DNA of 64,000 nt from Rhizobium sp. CC-YZS058 (GTDB lineage Bacteria > Pseudomonadota > Alphaproteobacteria > Rhizobiales > Rhizobiaceae), in the NCBI RefSeq assembly GCF_034720595.1, contig NZ_JAYESJ010000001.1, forward strand, positions 1,700,001 through 1,764,000, in the 5' to 3' direction. A model generated the notes under the pieces. That model had not been told where the DNA came from. It did no database searches and saw nothing but the letters and a program-made list of their open reading frames with translations. This document shows, piece by piece, positions 36,271 to 45,128 of the stretch (position 1 is its first letter; each line of letters opens with the position of its first letter). The position numbers and the translations under genes are program-made.

Positions 36271-36496
36271 GGTTCGGGTCCTTGGTTAGTAATGGCCAAC
36301 CAATGCGCGGTCCCGCCGGAATGTTCCAAACGTACAGAGGAGGATGCCTAAAAGGGCGTCAATTTTTTTGCTAAAGGCCGGCCGCTGCACACGCAGCGTG
36401 CAACTTTTGGCGCTCGGAGATGAAATGCAACTCTCGCTAGTGACTTCGTGGACCTTCGTCAGAATGATCCGCGCGCTGAGCCGCCACTGTGGGCGA

Positions 36497-37330
36497 TCAA
36501 GAGATCAGGCTGCGCTCGATCGCCTTGGCGTCCTGCCAGAGCGCTTCCATCCGTTCCAGCGTTGCCTGCTCCAATGTTTCGCCCGCAGCCGACAGTTCTG
36601 TCTCGATATGCCGGAAACGACGCCGGAACTTGGCATTCGTACCCCGGAGCGCCATTTCCGGCTCGGCGCCGACATGCCGCCCGATATTGACGAGGGCGAA
36701 GATGAGATCGCCGAGTTCCTCGGCGACGGCCTCCTGGCGCCCTTCGGCGAGCGCGGCACGCAGTTCCGCCACTTCCTCCTCGATCTTGTCGAGGATTGGA
36801 GCAGGCTCCGACCAGTCGAAACCGACCTTGGCCGCCTGCTGCTGCAGCTTCAGGGCCTCCATCAAGGCGGGCTGGGCCCTCGTCACGCCGTCCAGGAACC
36901 CCTTTGCAGTGTCCGGCAGGCCGCGCCGCGCGCGCCGTTCCCGCCGGTCCGCCTTTTCCTCGGCCTTGATCCTGTCCCACTGCGCCTTGACGGCGTCCGG
37001 CGTATCGGCTTCGGAGCGGGCGAAGACATGCGGGTGGCGGCGGATCATCTTGGCGGTGACGGCGTGGACGACATCGCCGAAGGCAAAGGCACCGGCCTCC
37101 TCGGCCATGCGCGCATGAAACACCACCTGCAACAGAAGGTCGCCAAGCTCCTCGCACAGATCGTCCATGTCGTCGCGCTCGATGGCGTCGGCCACCTCAT
37201 AGGCCTCCTCCAGCGTATAGGGCTTGATCGTCTCGAAGGTCTGGACGACGTCCCAGGGGCAGCCCGTTACCGGATCCCGCAAGGCCGCCATGATGGTAAG
37301 GAGCTGGTCGATCTCGCGGGAAGGCTGCAT
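36497..37330 (-). CDS. mazG: Nucleoside triphosphate pyrophosphohydrolase
   Basis: Protein of 277 residues with two MazG domains. The first holds GCPWDVVQTFETIKPYTLEEAYEVADAIE and EELGDLLLQVVFHARMAEE, and the second EEEVAELRAAL with EELGDLIFALVNIGRHVG; each has the metal-binding ExxE-DxxD pattern. MazG hydrolyses canonical or damaged NTPs to monophosphates and lowers ppGpp effects in E. coli. Start ATG at 37330. It is downstream of the nucleoside deaminase gene on the same strand, 25 bases apart, so both may be co-transcribed as nucleotide-housekeeping genes. Confidence 0.94.
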   Translation of the reverse strand: MQPSREIDQLLTIMAALRDPVTGCPWDVVQTFETIKPYTLEEAYEVADAIERDDMDDLCEELGDLLLQVVFHARMAEEAGAFAFGDVVHAVTAKMIRRHPHVFARSEADTPDAVKAQWDRIKAEEKADRRERRARRGLPDTAKGFLDGVTRAQPALMEALKLQQQAAKVGFDWSEPAPILDKIEEEVAELRAALAEGRQEAVAEELGDLIFALVNIGRHVGAEPEMALRGTNAKFRRRFRHIETELSAAGETLEQATLERMEALWQDAKAIERSLIS

Positions 37331-37355
37331 GGCATCTCGTCTTCTGGTAAGGCGC

Positions 37356-37943
37356 TCAGGCGAGCGGGATCGCATTGCCGGACTTGCCGGACTGGTAGTC
37401 GTCGGACAATGACTGGTAGCGCAGGCGGATGCGCCCATCCTGCTCGTTCAGCGCCGCCGCTGCGGCTGGATCGCCGCTGTCGATCAGGTCTCGGATGGAG
37501 GCGCTCTTCCAGAAGGCATTTTGCCGCGCGTAGCCGCCTGGCTCGAGCCGGAAGACGTCCTTCAAGATCTTCAAGTCGTGCGGAATCGCGAAAGCATCGC
37601 GCGAGTCTTCATGGGTAAAGAAATAGTAGAAATTGTCGAACCCGGCCCAGGTAATGGCCGAAAGGCACATGGAGCAGGGTTCGTGCGTCGACAGGAAAAC
37701 GAGTTCCTTCGTGTTGGTTTCGGCGAAGCGCTCGTAAAAGCGCTTCAGCGTATGCACCTCGCCGTGCCAGAGCGGGTTTTCCGTTTCATTGTTCGTTTCA
37801 GCCAGCACGAGCGAGAGATCCGACTTGCGCAGAATGGCGGCGCCGAACACCTTGTTGCCGTCCGCCACCCCGCGTTCCGTCAGGGGTAGAATGTCGTCCT
37901 CGATCACGGACAGCAGGCGGGCGGCAAGGTCGCTGTTGGACAT
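37356..37943 (-). CDS. Nucleoside deaminase (cytidine/deoxycytidylate deaminase superfamily)
   Basis: Protein of 195 residues. The zinc motif is split as expected: WHGEVHTL (His and catalytic Glu, about 59-66) and EPCSMCLSAITW (two Cys). The helix after PCSMC and the downstream FFTHEDSRDAF are typical of the tRNA-adenosine/guanine deaminase-like branch. The substrate is not certain; guanine or a related base is possible. The start at 37943 is the first ATG fitting the family. It precedes mazG in the same orientation. Confidence 0.85.
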   Translation of the reverse strand: MSNSDLAARLLSVIEDDILPLTERGVADGNKVFGAAILRKSDLSLVLAETNNETENPLWHGEVHTLKRFYERFAETNTKELVFLSTHEPCSMCLSAITWAGFDNFYYFFTHEDSRDAFAIPHDLKILKDVFRLEPGGYARQNAFWKSASIRDLIDSGDPAAAAALNEQDGRIRLRYQSLSDDYQSGKSGNAIPLA

Positions 37944-38152
37944 CTCGGGCGGTCTCCGACGCGGGGGAAGCCCCGTTCTACCGGTCTTTTGCCCCGCGGT
38001 GCAATGCGCAGGCGGTGACATTTGCTCCGATTGGGGGCAGGATGAGGAAAAGAACTTATCCGGCAAGGCACTTGCGGATTTCTGTTTCTTCAATTCCGTG
38101 GCCGCCTGGCGCATTCTCCCGCAACCTTGAACAGGACAATCCCACGTCGCCC

Positions 38153-39592
38153 ATGACCGACCAGCTGACCGTCTTCCCGGCCTTCTTCCGCGTTGCGCAG
38201 AAATGCGTGGCGGTGTTCGGCAATGGGGATGAGGCCTATGCCAAGGTTCGGCTGCTGCTGAACACGCAGGCCGCGATCGTCGCCTATTCCGATGCGCCGG
38301 AGCCGGACTATGCCGCCTTTTTGACGGCGCGCGGCATCCGCCATGTTGCAGCCGGCTTTTCGCCCGAGCAGGTGACCGGCGCGACGTTGGTTTTTGCCGC
38401 AACCGGCGATGTCGCGCTCGACCGGCAGATTGTTGCGGCCGCGCGCGCGGCACGCGTGCCGGCCAATGCGGTGGACCAGCCCGACTGGTGCGATTTCCTG
38501 ACGCCGGCGCTTGTCAACCGCGCACCGGTCGCCGTGGCGATCGGCACGGAAGGCGCGGGGCCGGTTCTTGCCCAGCAGATCCGTGCGCAGATCGACCAGC
38601 TTCTGGCGCCTTCGCTCGGCGCCCTGGCCAGCCTTGCCCAGTCCTACCGGGTGGCGGTCGAGCACCTCCTGCCCAAAGGCGCATCGCGGCGGCTCTACTG
38701 GAAGCGCTTCTTTACCGGTGACGTCGCGGCCAAGGTCGCGGCCGGCGAGATTTCCGAGGCGCGGCGGACCGCGACGCGCATGTTGAAGGCCGGCAGCGAC
38801 GTCGAAGGACGGGTCTATCTGGTCGGTGCCGGTCCGGGCGCGGAAGATCTGCTGACGCTGCGGGCCCAGCGCGTGCTGATGGAAGCCGACGTCATCGTCT
38901 TCGATGCGCTGGTACCGCAGGCGATTGTCGATATGGGGCGTCGGGACGCCGAGCGCCTGTCGGTCGGCAAGCGCAAGGGCTGCCATTCGAAATCGCAGAG
39001 CGAGATCAACGCGCTGCTCGTCGCGCTCGGGCGCGCCGGCAAGCGCGTCGTGCGGCTGAAGTCGGGCGATCCGCTCGTCTATGGCCGGGCGGGCGAGGAG
39101 ATGGCGGCGCTGCGGGAGGCGGGCGTCGGCTACGAGATCGTGCCCGGCATCACCTCCGCCTTCGCGGCTGCCGCCGATTTCGAGCTGCCGCTGACGCTGC
39201 GCGGGGTGGCGAGCTCGCTGATCTTTACCACCGGCCATGATCTTGCCGGCGACGTTCTGCCGGACTGGGCGCGCCTGGCCGTGTCGGGTGCGACGATCGC
39301 CGTCTATATGGGCCGCACGGTGGCCGCCTCCGTCGCCATGCGGCTGATGCAGGCCGGCCTTGGCCGGGACACGACCGTGGCCGTCATCGAGAATGCCTCG
39401 CGCGGCGACCGCCGGCTTCTGCATGGGACGCTCGAGGAACTCCCTGGGCTCGAGATGCGCGAGGATCTCGGCGGTCCGGTCATGGTGATCATCGGCGATG
39501 CCGTCGCCGGTGCCAATTTCGAGCGCTCGGAACCGCTGTCGCGGGTGCGGGCTGCGACGCCCCGACACATGGCTGCCGCGGTGCAAATCTGA
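38153..39592 (+). CDS. cysG: Siroheme synthase (fused uroporphyrin-III C-methyltransferase and precorrin-2 dehydrogenase/ferrochelatase)
   Basis: Protein of 479 residues. The N-terminal domain (about 1-210) has the NAD-binding motif VFGNGDEAYAKVRLLL and is the precorrin-2 dehydrogenase/ferrochelatase part; the C-terminal domain (about 215-470) is the SAM-dependent methyltransferase with VYLVGAGPGAEDLLTLRAQRVL, VRLKSGDPLVYGRAGEE and the PGITSAFAAA loop. Together they convert uroporphyrinogen III to siroheme, the cofactor of the CysI encoded two genes downstream. Start ATG 38153 replaces a longer open frame whose extra part is not family-like. Confidence 0.94.
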   Translation: MTDQLTVFPAFFRVAQKCVAVFGNGDEAYAKVRLLLNTQAAIVAYSDAPEPDYAAFLTARGIRHVAAGFSPEQVTGATLVFAATGDVALDRQIVAAARAARVPANAVDQPDWCDFLTPALVNRAPVAVAIGTEGAGPVLAQQIRAQIDQLLAPSLGALASLAQSYRVAVEHLLPKGASRRLYWKRFFTGDVAAKVAAGEISEARRTATRMLKAGSDVEGRVYLVGAGPGAEDLLTLRAQRVLMEADVIVFDALVPQAIVDMGRRDAERLSVGKRKGCHSKSQSEINALLVALGRAGKRVVRLKSGDPLVYGRAGEEMAALREAGVGYEIVPGITSAFAAAADFELPLTLRGVASSLIFTTGHDLAGDVLPDWARLAVSGATIAVYMGRTVAASVAMRLMQAGLGRDTTVAVIENASRGDRRLLHGTLEELPGLEMREDLGGPVMVIIGDAVAGANFERSEPLSRVRAATPRHMAAAVQI

Positions 39593-39605
39593 AAGGAGGA
39601 CGACG

Positions 39606-39920
39606 ATGAGTGAGAAGGTGCTGACCGCCAACCGCCTGTCCGATGGCATCTCGGTCTGGCTCGATGCCAGCGGCCAGTGGGTCGAATCGCTGCAGGATGC
39701 CTTCGTGGCGCGCCATGCCGAAGCGGTGACAGCGCTGGAAGCGGCCGGCAAGACGGCCTTTGCGGACAACAAGGTCGTCGATGTGAATGTGATCGACATC
39801 GTCGAGGAGGACGGCATTCTCCGTCCGCTTCGTCTGCGCGAGAAAATCCGTGCCGAAGGTCCGACGATCGATTATGCACCCGGCTACAAGGGCCTGCGCG
39901 GCCCGGTCCAGGCGGCTTAA
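39606..39920 (+). CDS. DUF2849 domain-containing protein of the sulfite reduction operon
   Basis: Small protein of 104 residues, preceded by a strong AAAGGAGG site. It matches DUF2849, a family typically encoded between cysG and cysI in alphaproteobacteria: LTANRLSDGISVWLDASGQWVESLQDA and NVIDIVEEDGILRPLRLREKIRAEGP with a final YKGLRGPVQ. No function is established; the constant location implies a role in siroheme or sulfite reductase assembly or activity. Gaps to cysG (13 bases) and cysI (15 bases) support one operon. Confidence 0.88.
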   Translation: MSEKVLTANRLSDGISVWLDASGQWVESLQDAFVARHAEAVTALEAAGKTAFADNKVVDVNVIDIVEEDGILRPLRLREKIRAEGPTIDYAPGYKGLRGPVQAA

Positions 39921-39935
39921 GGAAAAGACGAGACG

Positions 39936-41609
39936 ATGTACCGTTACGATGAATTCGATCATGCCTTCGTTGCCGACCGGGTTGCGCAGTTTCGCGATCA
40001 GGTCGAGCGGCGTTTGTCCGGCGCGCTGGCCGAAGACGCCTTCAAGCCGCTGCGGTTGATGAACGGCGTCTATCTGCAGCTTCACGCCTATATGCTGCGC
40101 GTCGCCATCCCCTACGGCACGCTGAATAGCCGGCAGCTGCGCATGCTGGCGGAGATCGCCCGCAAATACGACCGCGGCTACGGGCATTTCACCACCCGGC
40201 AGAACATCCAGTACAATTGGCCGGCGCTGGCCGATACGCCGGATATTCTCTCCGATCTCGCTTCGGTGGAAATGCACGCCATCCAGACGTCGGGCAACTG
40301 CATCCGCAACGTGACGGCCGACCACTTCGCCGGTGCCGCCGCCGACGAGGTGGCCGATCCGCGGCCCTATGCGGAAATCCTCCGGCAATGGTCCTCGGTC
40401 CATCCGGAATTCTCCTTCCTGCCGCGCAAGTTCAAGATTGCAGTGACGGGCGCCGAGCGTGACCGCGCGGCAATCCAGGTCCACGACATCGGCCTGCATC
40501 TGAAGAAGGACGAGACCGGTCGCCTAGGCTTTGCCGTCTATGTGGGCGGCGGGCAGGGGCGGACGCCGATGATCGCCAAGAAGATCCGCGATTTCCTGCC
40601 GGAAGAAGACCTGCTCTCCTACACGACCGCGATCATGCGCGTGTACAATCTGCATGGCCGGCGCGACAACAAGTACAAGGCGCGCATCAAGATCCTGGTC
40701 CACGAAACGGGCGCCGACGTGCTGGCCGGTCAGGTGGAGCAGGAGTTCCTGCAGCTGAAGAACACCGAACTGAAGCTGCCCGACGCCGATATCCGCGCCA
40801 TCGAGCGCTATTTCGCGCCGCCGGCGCTGGACGCGCGTCCGGAAGGCTGGGCGAACCTTGCCTCCTGGAAGAAGGCCGATGCCGAGTTTGCCCGCTGGGT
40901 TCAGCAGAACGTCGCCCCCCACAAGCACCCCGATTACGGCATGGTGACGATCTCGCTAAAGCCGATCGGCGGAATTCCGGGCGATGCCACGGATGCGCAG
41001 ATGGACGCCGTCGCCGATATCGCCAAGGAGTACGCCTTCGACGAGATCCGCGTCAGCCATGAGCAGAACCTGATCCTGCCGCATGTGGCGCTGGCCGATC
41101 TGGAGGCTGTCTATCGCGGTCTTGTCGCCTGCGGGCTCGCAACGGCCAATGCCGGGCTGATCACCGACATTATCGCCTGTCCGGGGCTGGACTATTGCGC
41201 GCTCGCCAATGCCCGCTCCATTCCGCTGGCGCAGGAGATCTCGACGCGCTTCGGCAATGCGGAGCGCCAGGCGGACATCGGCGAGCTGAAGATCAAGATT
41301 TCCGGCTGCATCAACGCCTGCGGGCACCACCATGTGGGTCACATCGGTCTTCTGGGTGTCGAGAAGAAGGGCGCCGAGCTCTACCAGATCACGCTCGGCG
41401 GTTCGGGCGACGAGAACACGTCGATCGGCGAGATCATCGGCCGGGGCTTTGAGCCGGAGAAGGTGACAGACGCCGTCGAGACCATCGTCGACACCTATCT
41501 CGGCCTGCGCCTGTCCCGGGAAGAGACCTTCCTGGACGCCTATCGCCGGGTTGGCCCGCAGCCCTTCAAGGACGCGCTGTATGGCGCCAAGGAACAGGAA
41601 GCCGCCTGA
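39936..41609 (+). CDS. cysI: Sulfite (or nitrite) reductase hemoprotein
   Basis: Protein of 557 residues with the two-repeat nitrite/sulfite reductase fold. Cysteines for the [4Fe-4S]/siroheme site are in IACPGLDYC (about 414) and KISGCINACGHHHVGHIG (about 451). The earlier QTSGNCIRNVTADHFAG and GYGHFTTRQNIQYNW are substrate- and siroheme-contact motifs. It should reduce sulfite to sulfide. Neighbours cysG, DUF2849, DUF934 and fpr all support a sulfur-assimilation role; no cysJ flavoprotein is present, so electrons probably come from a ferredoxin/Fpr route. Confidence 0.93.
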   Translation: MYRYDEFDHAFVADRVAQFRDQVERRLSGALAEDAFKPLRLMNGVYLQLHAYMLRVAIPYGTLNSRQLRMLAEIARKYDRGYGHFTTRQNIQYNWPALADTPDILSDLASVEMHAIQTSGNCIRNVTADHFAGAAADEVADPRPYAEILRQWSSVHPEFSFLPRKFKIAVTGAERDRAAIQVHDIGLHLKKDETGRLGFAVYVGGGQGRTPMIAKKIRDFLPEEDLLSYTTAIMRVYNLHGRRDNKYKARIKILVHETGADVLAGQVEQEFLQLKNTELKLPDADIRAIERYFAPPALDARPEGWANLASWKKADAEFARWVQQNVAPHKHPDYGMVTISLKPIGGIPGDATDAQMDAVADIAKEYAFDEIRVSHEQNLILPHVALADLEAVYRGLVACGLATANAGLITDIIACPGLDYCALANARSIPLAQEISTRFGNAERQADIGELKIKISGCINACGHHHVGHIGLLGVEKKGAELYQITLGGSGDENTSIGEIIGRGFEPEKVTDAVETIVDTYLGLRLSREETFLDAYRRVGPQPFKDALYGAKEQEAA

Positions 41610-41610
41610 G

Positions 41611-42111
41611 ATGACTGCACGGATTTGGACCGAAGCCGGTTTCGTCGGCGACGACCCCTGGGTGATCGAGACGGAGGAGCGTCAGGCCGGACAGAACGAG
41701 AAGCCGATCCTCGGCCTCTCCGCCTTTCTTGAAAAGGCCGAGGCGGGCGAACAGTCGCTCGGCGTGCTGATCGCGCCGGCGGATGACGTGCTGGCCCTGC
41801 AGCCCTATCTCGACCGGATTGCGCTCGTCGCCTTGTCCTTCCCTGCCTTCAATGACGGCCGGGCCTTCAGCCATGCCTCGCTGCTGCGCGCGCGGCTCGG
41901 CTTCGGTGGCGAGGTGCGGGCGGTGGGCGATGTGCTGATCGACCAGGTGCCGCATATGCTGCGCTGTGGCATCACGAGTTTTGCCGTAACCAACGCCACC
42001 GCGCTTGCACGGTTGGAAGAGGGCCGGCTTCCCGGCATTGCCAATCATTATCAGCCGACCGTACGCCCCGCCGCGCAAGGCGCAACCTATAGCTGGCGCC
42101 GGGTCTCCTGA
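41611..42111 (+). CDS. DUF934 domain-containing protein of the sulfite reduction operon
   Basis: Protein of 166 residues starting one base after the cysI stop. The DUF934 signature is present: DRIALVALSFPAFNDGRAFSHASLLRARLGFGGEVRAVGDVLIDQVPHMLRCGI. The family occurs almost always beside cysI or cysH and is assumed to assist sulfite or phosphoadenylyl-sulfate reduction, without direct biochemical proof. It lies between cysI and fpr, followed by 167 bases that hold an inverted repeat. Confidence 0.9.
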   Translation: MTARIWTEAGFVGDDPWVIETEERQAGQNEKPILGLSAFLEKAEAGEQSLGVLIAPADDVLALQPYLDRIALVALSFPAFNDGRAFSHASLLRARLGFGGEVRAVGDVLIDQVPHMLRCGITSFAVTNATALARLEEGRLPGIANHYQPTVRPAAQGATYSWRRVS

Positions 42112-42164
42112 GACCCGTTCATGAGCAGGCGTCCCGGGGGCGACTTTTCGCGCCCGATCGCTTA

Positions 42165-42203
42165 TTTGGAAGCCCATTGCTTCCAAGCCGCGCCGGTTTG
42201 GAA
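42165..42203 (+). promoter_or_regulatory. Inverted and direct TTTGGAA motifs upstream of fpr
   Basis: TTGGAAGC (42166-42173) and GCTTCCAA (42179-42186) form a perfect 8-bp inverted repeat with a 5-base loop; the word TTTGGAA recurs at 42197-42203. The stretch is more A/T-rich than its surroundings. It may be an operator or a leader hairpin giving fpr separate control from the upstream cys genes. Confidence 0.4.
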
Positions 42204-42278
42204 TAACCGCATGGATGACCCGCAAGCGGCGCTGCCGCTGCGCCGCCCGAAGATGTGAGCTGAAGGACCAGACTTCTG

Positions 42279-43091
42279 ATGAATGCTCCGGCCAAGACCG
42301 AGGATTTTGCCACCACCGCACCCGCGGGCGTGTTCGTCGAGACCGTGACGAGTGTCACCCATTATACCGATCGGCTGTTCCGCTTCCGCATGAGCCGGCC
42401 GGATGGCTTTCGCTTCCGCTCGGGTGAGTTCGCCATGATCGGCCTGATGGTCGAAGGCAAGCCGATCTACCGCGCCTATTCGATCGCCAGTCCCGCCTGG
42501 GACGAAGAGCTCGAATTCTTCTCGATCAAGGTGCCGGACGGCCCGCTGACCTCGCATCTGCAGCGCATCAAGCCGGGCGACCAGGTGCTGATGCGCAAGA
42601 AGCCGACCGGCACGCTGGTGCTGGATGCGCTGACCCCCGGCAAGCGGCTCTATATGTTCTCGACCGGCACCGGCATCGCGCCCTTCGCGTCTCTCATCCG
42701 CGATCCCGAGACCTACGAGAAGTTCGACGAGGTCATCCTGACCCATACGACCCGCGACGTCGCGGAGCTGAAATATGGTTTCGATCTCGTCGAGGAGATC
42801 AAGGCGCATGAATTCCTGCCGGAGATCGTCGGGGACAAGCTGCGTCACTATGCGACGGTCACGCGTGAGGACTTCCCCTTCCGCGGTCGCATCACCGATC
42901 TCATCCGCAACGGCAAGCTCTTTGCCGATCTTGGTGTGCCGGCCTTCGATCCCGCCATCGACCGCGGCATGATCTGCGGCTCGACCGAGATGCTGAAGGA
43001 CACCAAAACGCTGCTGGAAGAGGCGGGGCTGAACGAGGGCGCCAACAACAAGCCGGGCGAGTTCGTGATCGAGCGCGCCTTCGTCGGCTGA
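42279..43091 (+). CDS. fpr: Ferredoxin--NADP+ reductase
   Basis: FAD enzyme of 270 residues in the bacterial ferredoxin/flavodoxin-NADP+ reductase family. The FAD-binding RAYSIASPAWDEELEFFSIKVPDGPLTSHL and the NADP-binding FSTGTGIAPFASLIRDPETYEKFDEVILTH are intact, and the C terminus (FVIERAFVG) is typical of the alphaproteobacterial form. Its place after cysI and DUF934 suggests it drives electrons from NADPH through ferredoxin to sulfite reductase. In other alphaproteobacteria Fpr also acts in oxidative stress, so a wider role is possible. A 15-bp terminator follows. Confidence 0.94.
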   Translation: MNAPAKTEDFATTAPAGVFVETVTSVTHYTDRLFRFRMSRPDGFRFRSGEFAMIGLMVEGKPIYRAYSIASPAWDEELEFFSIKVPDGPLTSHLQRIKPGDQVLMRKKPTGTLVLDALTPGKRLYMFSTGTGIAPFASLIRDPETYEKFDEVILTHTTRDVAELKYGFDLVEEIKAHEFLPEIVGDKLRHYATVTREDFPFRGRITDLIRNGKLFADLGVPAFDPAIDRGMICGSTEMLKDTKTLLEEAGLNEGANNKPGEFVIERAFVG

Positions 43092-43117
43092 TCGATCGGC
43101 AGTCGTCAAGACACGGA

Positions 43118-43152
43118 GAAAGGGCCGGAGCGCAGCACGCTCCGGCCCTTTC
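43118..43152. terminator. Bidirectional intrinsic terminator after fpr
   Basis: Perfect 15-bp inverted repeat GAAAGGGCCGGAGCG / CGCTCCGGCCCTTTC with a 5-base loop between convergent fpr and the metalloprotease gene. A/T pairs at the base give T runs on both strands. Confidence 0.9.
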
Positions 43153-43226
43153 TCGTTTGCGCGCTCAACGCTGTGGTTCTGCTGTGACGTCCTGCGCCGA
43201 AGCGATCAGGCTCCGGCTGAACAGGC

Positions 43227-44945
43227 TCAGACGATGAAGAAGCCGGACTTGAAGCTGATCGCGCTTTCGAAGGCGATGGAGAACTCGGCCTTTCCATCGC
43301 CGTTCAGGTCGGCATAGACCAGCGTTTCCCGGCTTTCCTTCACGACCATCAGTTCGCCGGCGCTGCCGGTAAAGGACCTGGTGCCGATGAAGTCGAAATG
43401 CTGGACGCCCTTGGTGCTCAGGTCGGCGTCGATGGCGGAGAGGTTGATGCGGTCGCCTTGGCTGCCGCTGAAGTCGAGGATCAGGTCGCGGGTCGAGGGG
43501 CTGACGCGGCTCTCCGTCCAGCTTTCGTAGATGAACCAGTCCGCCCCCGCGCCGCCCGTCAGCGTGTCCGCGCCTGCGCCGCCCACCAGCTTGTCCGCCC
43601 CGCCGCCGCCCTCGATCCGGTCGTCGCCCTTGCCGCCCTTGATGAGATTGGAGCCGCCGTTGCCGATCAGGTGGTCCGCATAGGCACTGCCCGTCAGGTA
43701 CTCGATCGAGCTATAGCTGTCGCCCTTGGCATCGCCGGTGTTGAGACCGGGGCGGGCGAGGCTGGCGGTCACCGCGCCGCTGCCGAGATAGGAGGCGGTG
43801 TCGAGGCCGAGGCCGCCATCCAAGCGGTCGCCGCCGGCCCCGCCGATCAGCACGTCATTGCCGCTCAGGCCCAACAGCGTATCGGCGCCGCCGCGCCCGG
43901 ACAGAACATTGCCGACCTGATTGCCGACCATCCGATCGCCGGCCGACCCGCCGATCGCGTCCTCGATCAGCGAGCGAAGATCGCCCTGATAGAGGAGGGC
44001 GTTGAAGATATTGCCGCGGGCGTGACCGCCATTCGGTCCGCCGCCGAGATCGGCCGTCTGCGCGTGGCTGAACAGGGAGAATTCGCCCGGCCGGAGATCG
44101 ATCGACAGCTTGGTCTTGTAGGCAGAGAGGTCGAAACGGTCCCGGCCGCCGCCATCCCAGATCGTCGCAAAGATCCGGTTGGCGCCGGGATCGATCGCGA
44201 CCTTGCCGTCCATCACCGTCTTGCCGCTGCCGGGCGTCCAGCGATAGGTGGTGTCGCCGTCCATGGTGGTGAAGTCCGCGCCATACATGCGCTGCAGGGC
44301 GGCGATATCGGCCATCATGAAGGTTTGCGGCCCGCCGAAGGCTTCATAGGCATAGCCTTTTCCGGCGTCCCCGACATAGCCGGTATAGGTCATCACCGAA
44401 AATTCGATGGAATCATAGGCGCGGGGCAGGGCGCCGAAGAACTCGGTCTCGTGTCCGTGCGGCAGACCGAGCGCATGGCCTGTTTCGTGGATCAGCGTGT
44501 GCCAGGCATAGTTGCCGGGGATCGCGCGCCGCAGATCGTAGACCGAGCCATCATAATCCTTGCCGAACCAGACATCGCCGGCACTGTCATAGGCGCCGGG
44601 GTAGTAGGCATAGGCTGTTTCCGGCGCGTCGCTCGCGCCGTACCGGATCGTTGCCGTTGACGCGGCCCCCTGCCGGATGGAAAGCGTCGTGAAGCCTTCG
44701 ACGGAGAAGCCGTCGTCAACGCTATTGCCGTTGGCGGTCGTCAGCACGAAACGCACTTCCGCTTTCTGGCTGGCCGAAATGGCGCGGAATGTCTGCGGCT
44801 CGCCCGCATAGCCATAGGCGGAGCCGGAGGTGGGGATCGCATAGGTAATGCTCGGCCCTGCCCAGGCTTCCGCACCCAGCACGCCATCGATGAGCGGATT
44901 GCCCGTCTTGGTAATCCGGATGGTGGTGGATGTCGTGCCGCTCAT
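43227..44945 (-). CDS. Serralysin-like M10 metalloprotease with RTX repeats
   Basis: Protein of 572 residues without an N-terminal signal peptide. The zinc motif is HETGHALGLPH (His153, Glu154, His157, His163), followed by the Met-turn SVMTYTG (Met185). The C-terminal half has RTX calcium-binding nonapeptides (GRGGADTLLGLSGNDVLIGGAGGDRLDGG and later GGKGDDRIEGGGGADKL) and ends with the hydrophobic FKSGFFIV, like type I secretion signals. It is expected to be exported by an HlyB/PrtD-type transporter and activated by calcium outside the cell. No type I secretion genes are in this window. Confidence 0.9.
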   Translation of the reverse strand: MSGTTSTTIRITKTGNPLIDGVLGAEAWAGPSITYAIPTSGSAYGYAGEPQTFRAISASQKAEVRFVLTTANGNSVDDGFSVEGFTTLSIRQGAASTATIRYGASDAPETAYAYYPGAYDSAGDVWFGKDYDGSVYDLRRAIPGNYAWHTLIHETGHALGLPHGHETEFFGALPRAYDSIEFSVMTYTGYVGDAGKGYAYEAFGGPQTFMMADIAALQRMYGADFTTMDGDTTYRWTPGSGKTVMDGKVAIDPGANRIFATIWDGGGRDRFDLSAYKTKLSIDLRPGEFSLFSHAQTADLGGGPNGGHARGNIFNALLYQGDLRSLIEDAIGGSAGDRMVGNQVGNVLSGRGGADTLLGLSGNDVLIGGAGGDRLDGGLGLDTASYLGSGAVTASLARPGLNTGDAKGDSYSSIEYLTGSAYADHLIGNGGSNLIKGGKGDDRIEGGGGADKLVGGAGADTLTGGAGADWFIYESWTESRVSPSTRDLILDFSGSQGDRINLSAIDADLSTKGVQHFDFIGTRSFTGSAGELMVVKESRETLVYADLNGDGKAEFSIAFESAISFKSGFFIV

Positions 44946-45128
44946 TGTGTCACCTGTCTGCGAATCAGGCCTCGAGAGTGTCGGCTGAGCCGGACAGAAT
45001 CAATCGGCAGGACCGATCTTGCCCGCCGATCACGGACGGAATCGCCCGACGCGCCTGCCTGACGCAAGCTCCGCCCCGCCGATCTGCGGGGTCGCCGCGT
45101 CTCGATGCAGGCGCCCCTTTTGGAGCCG

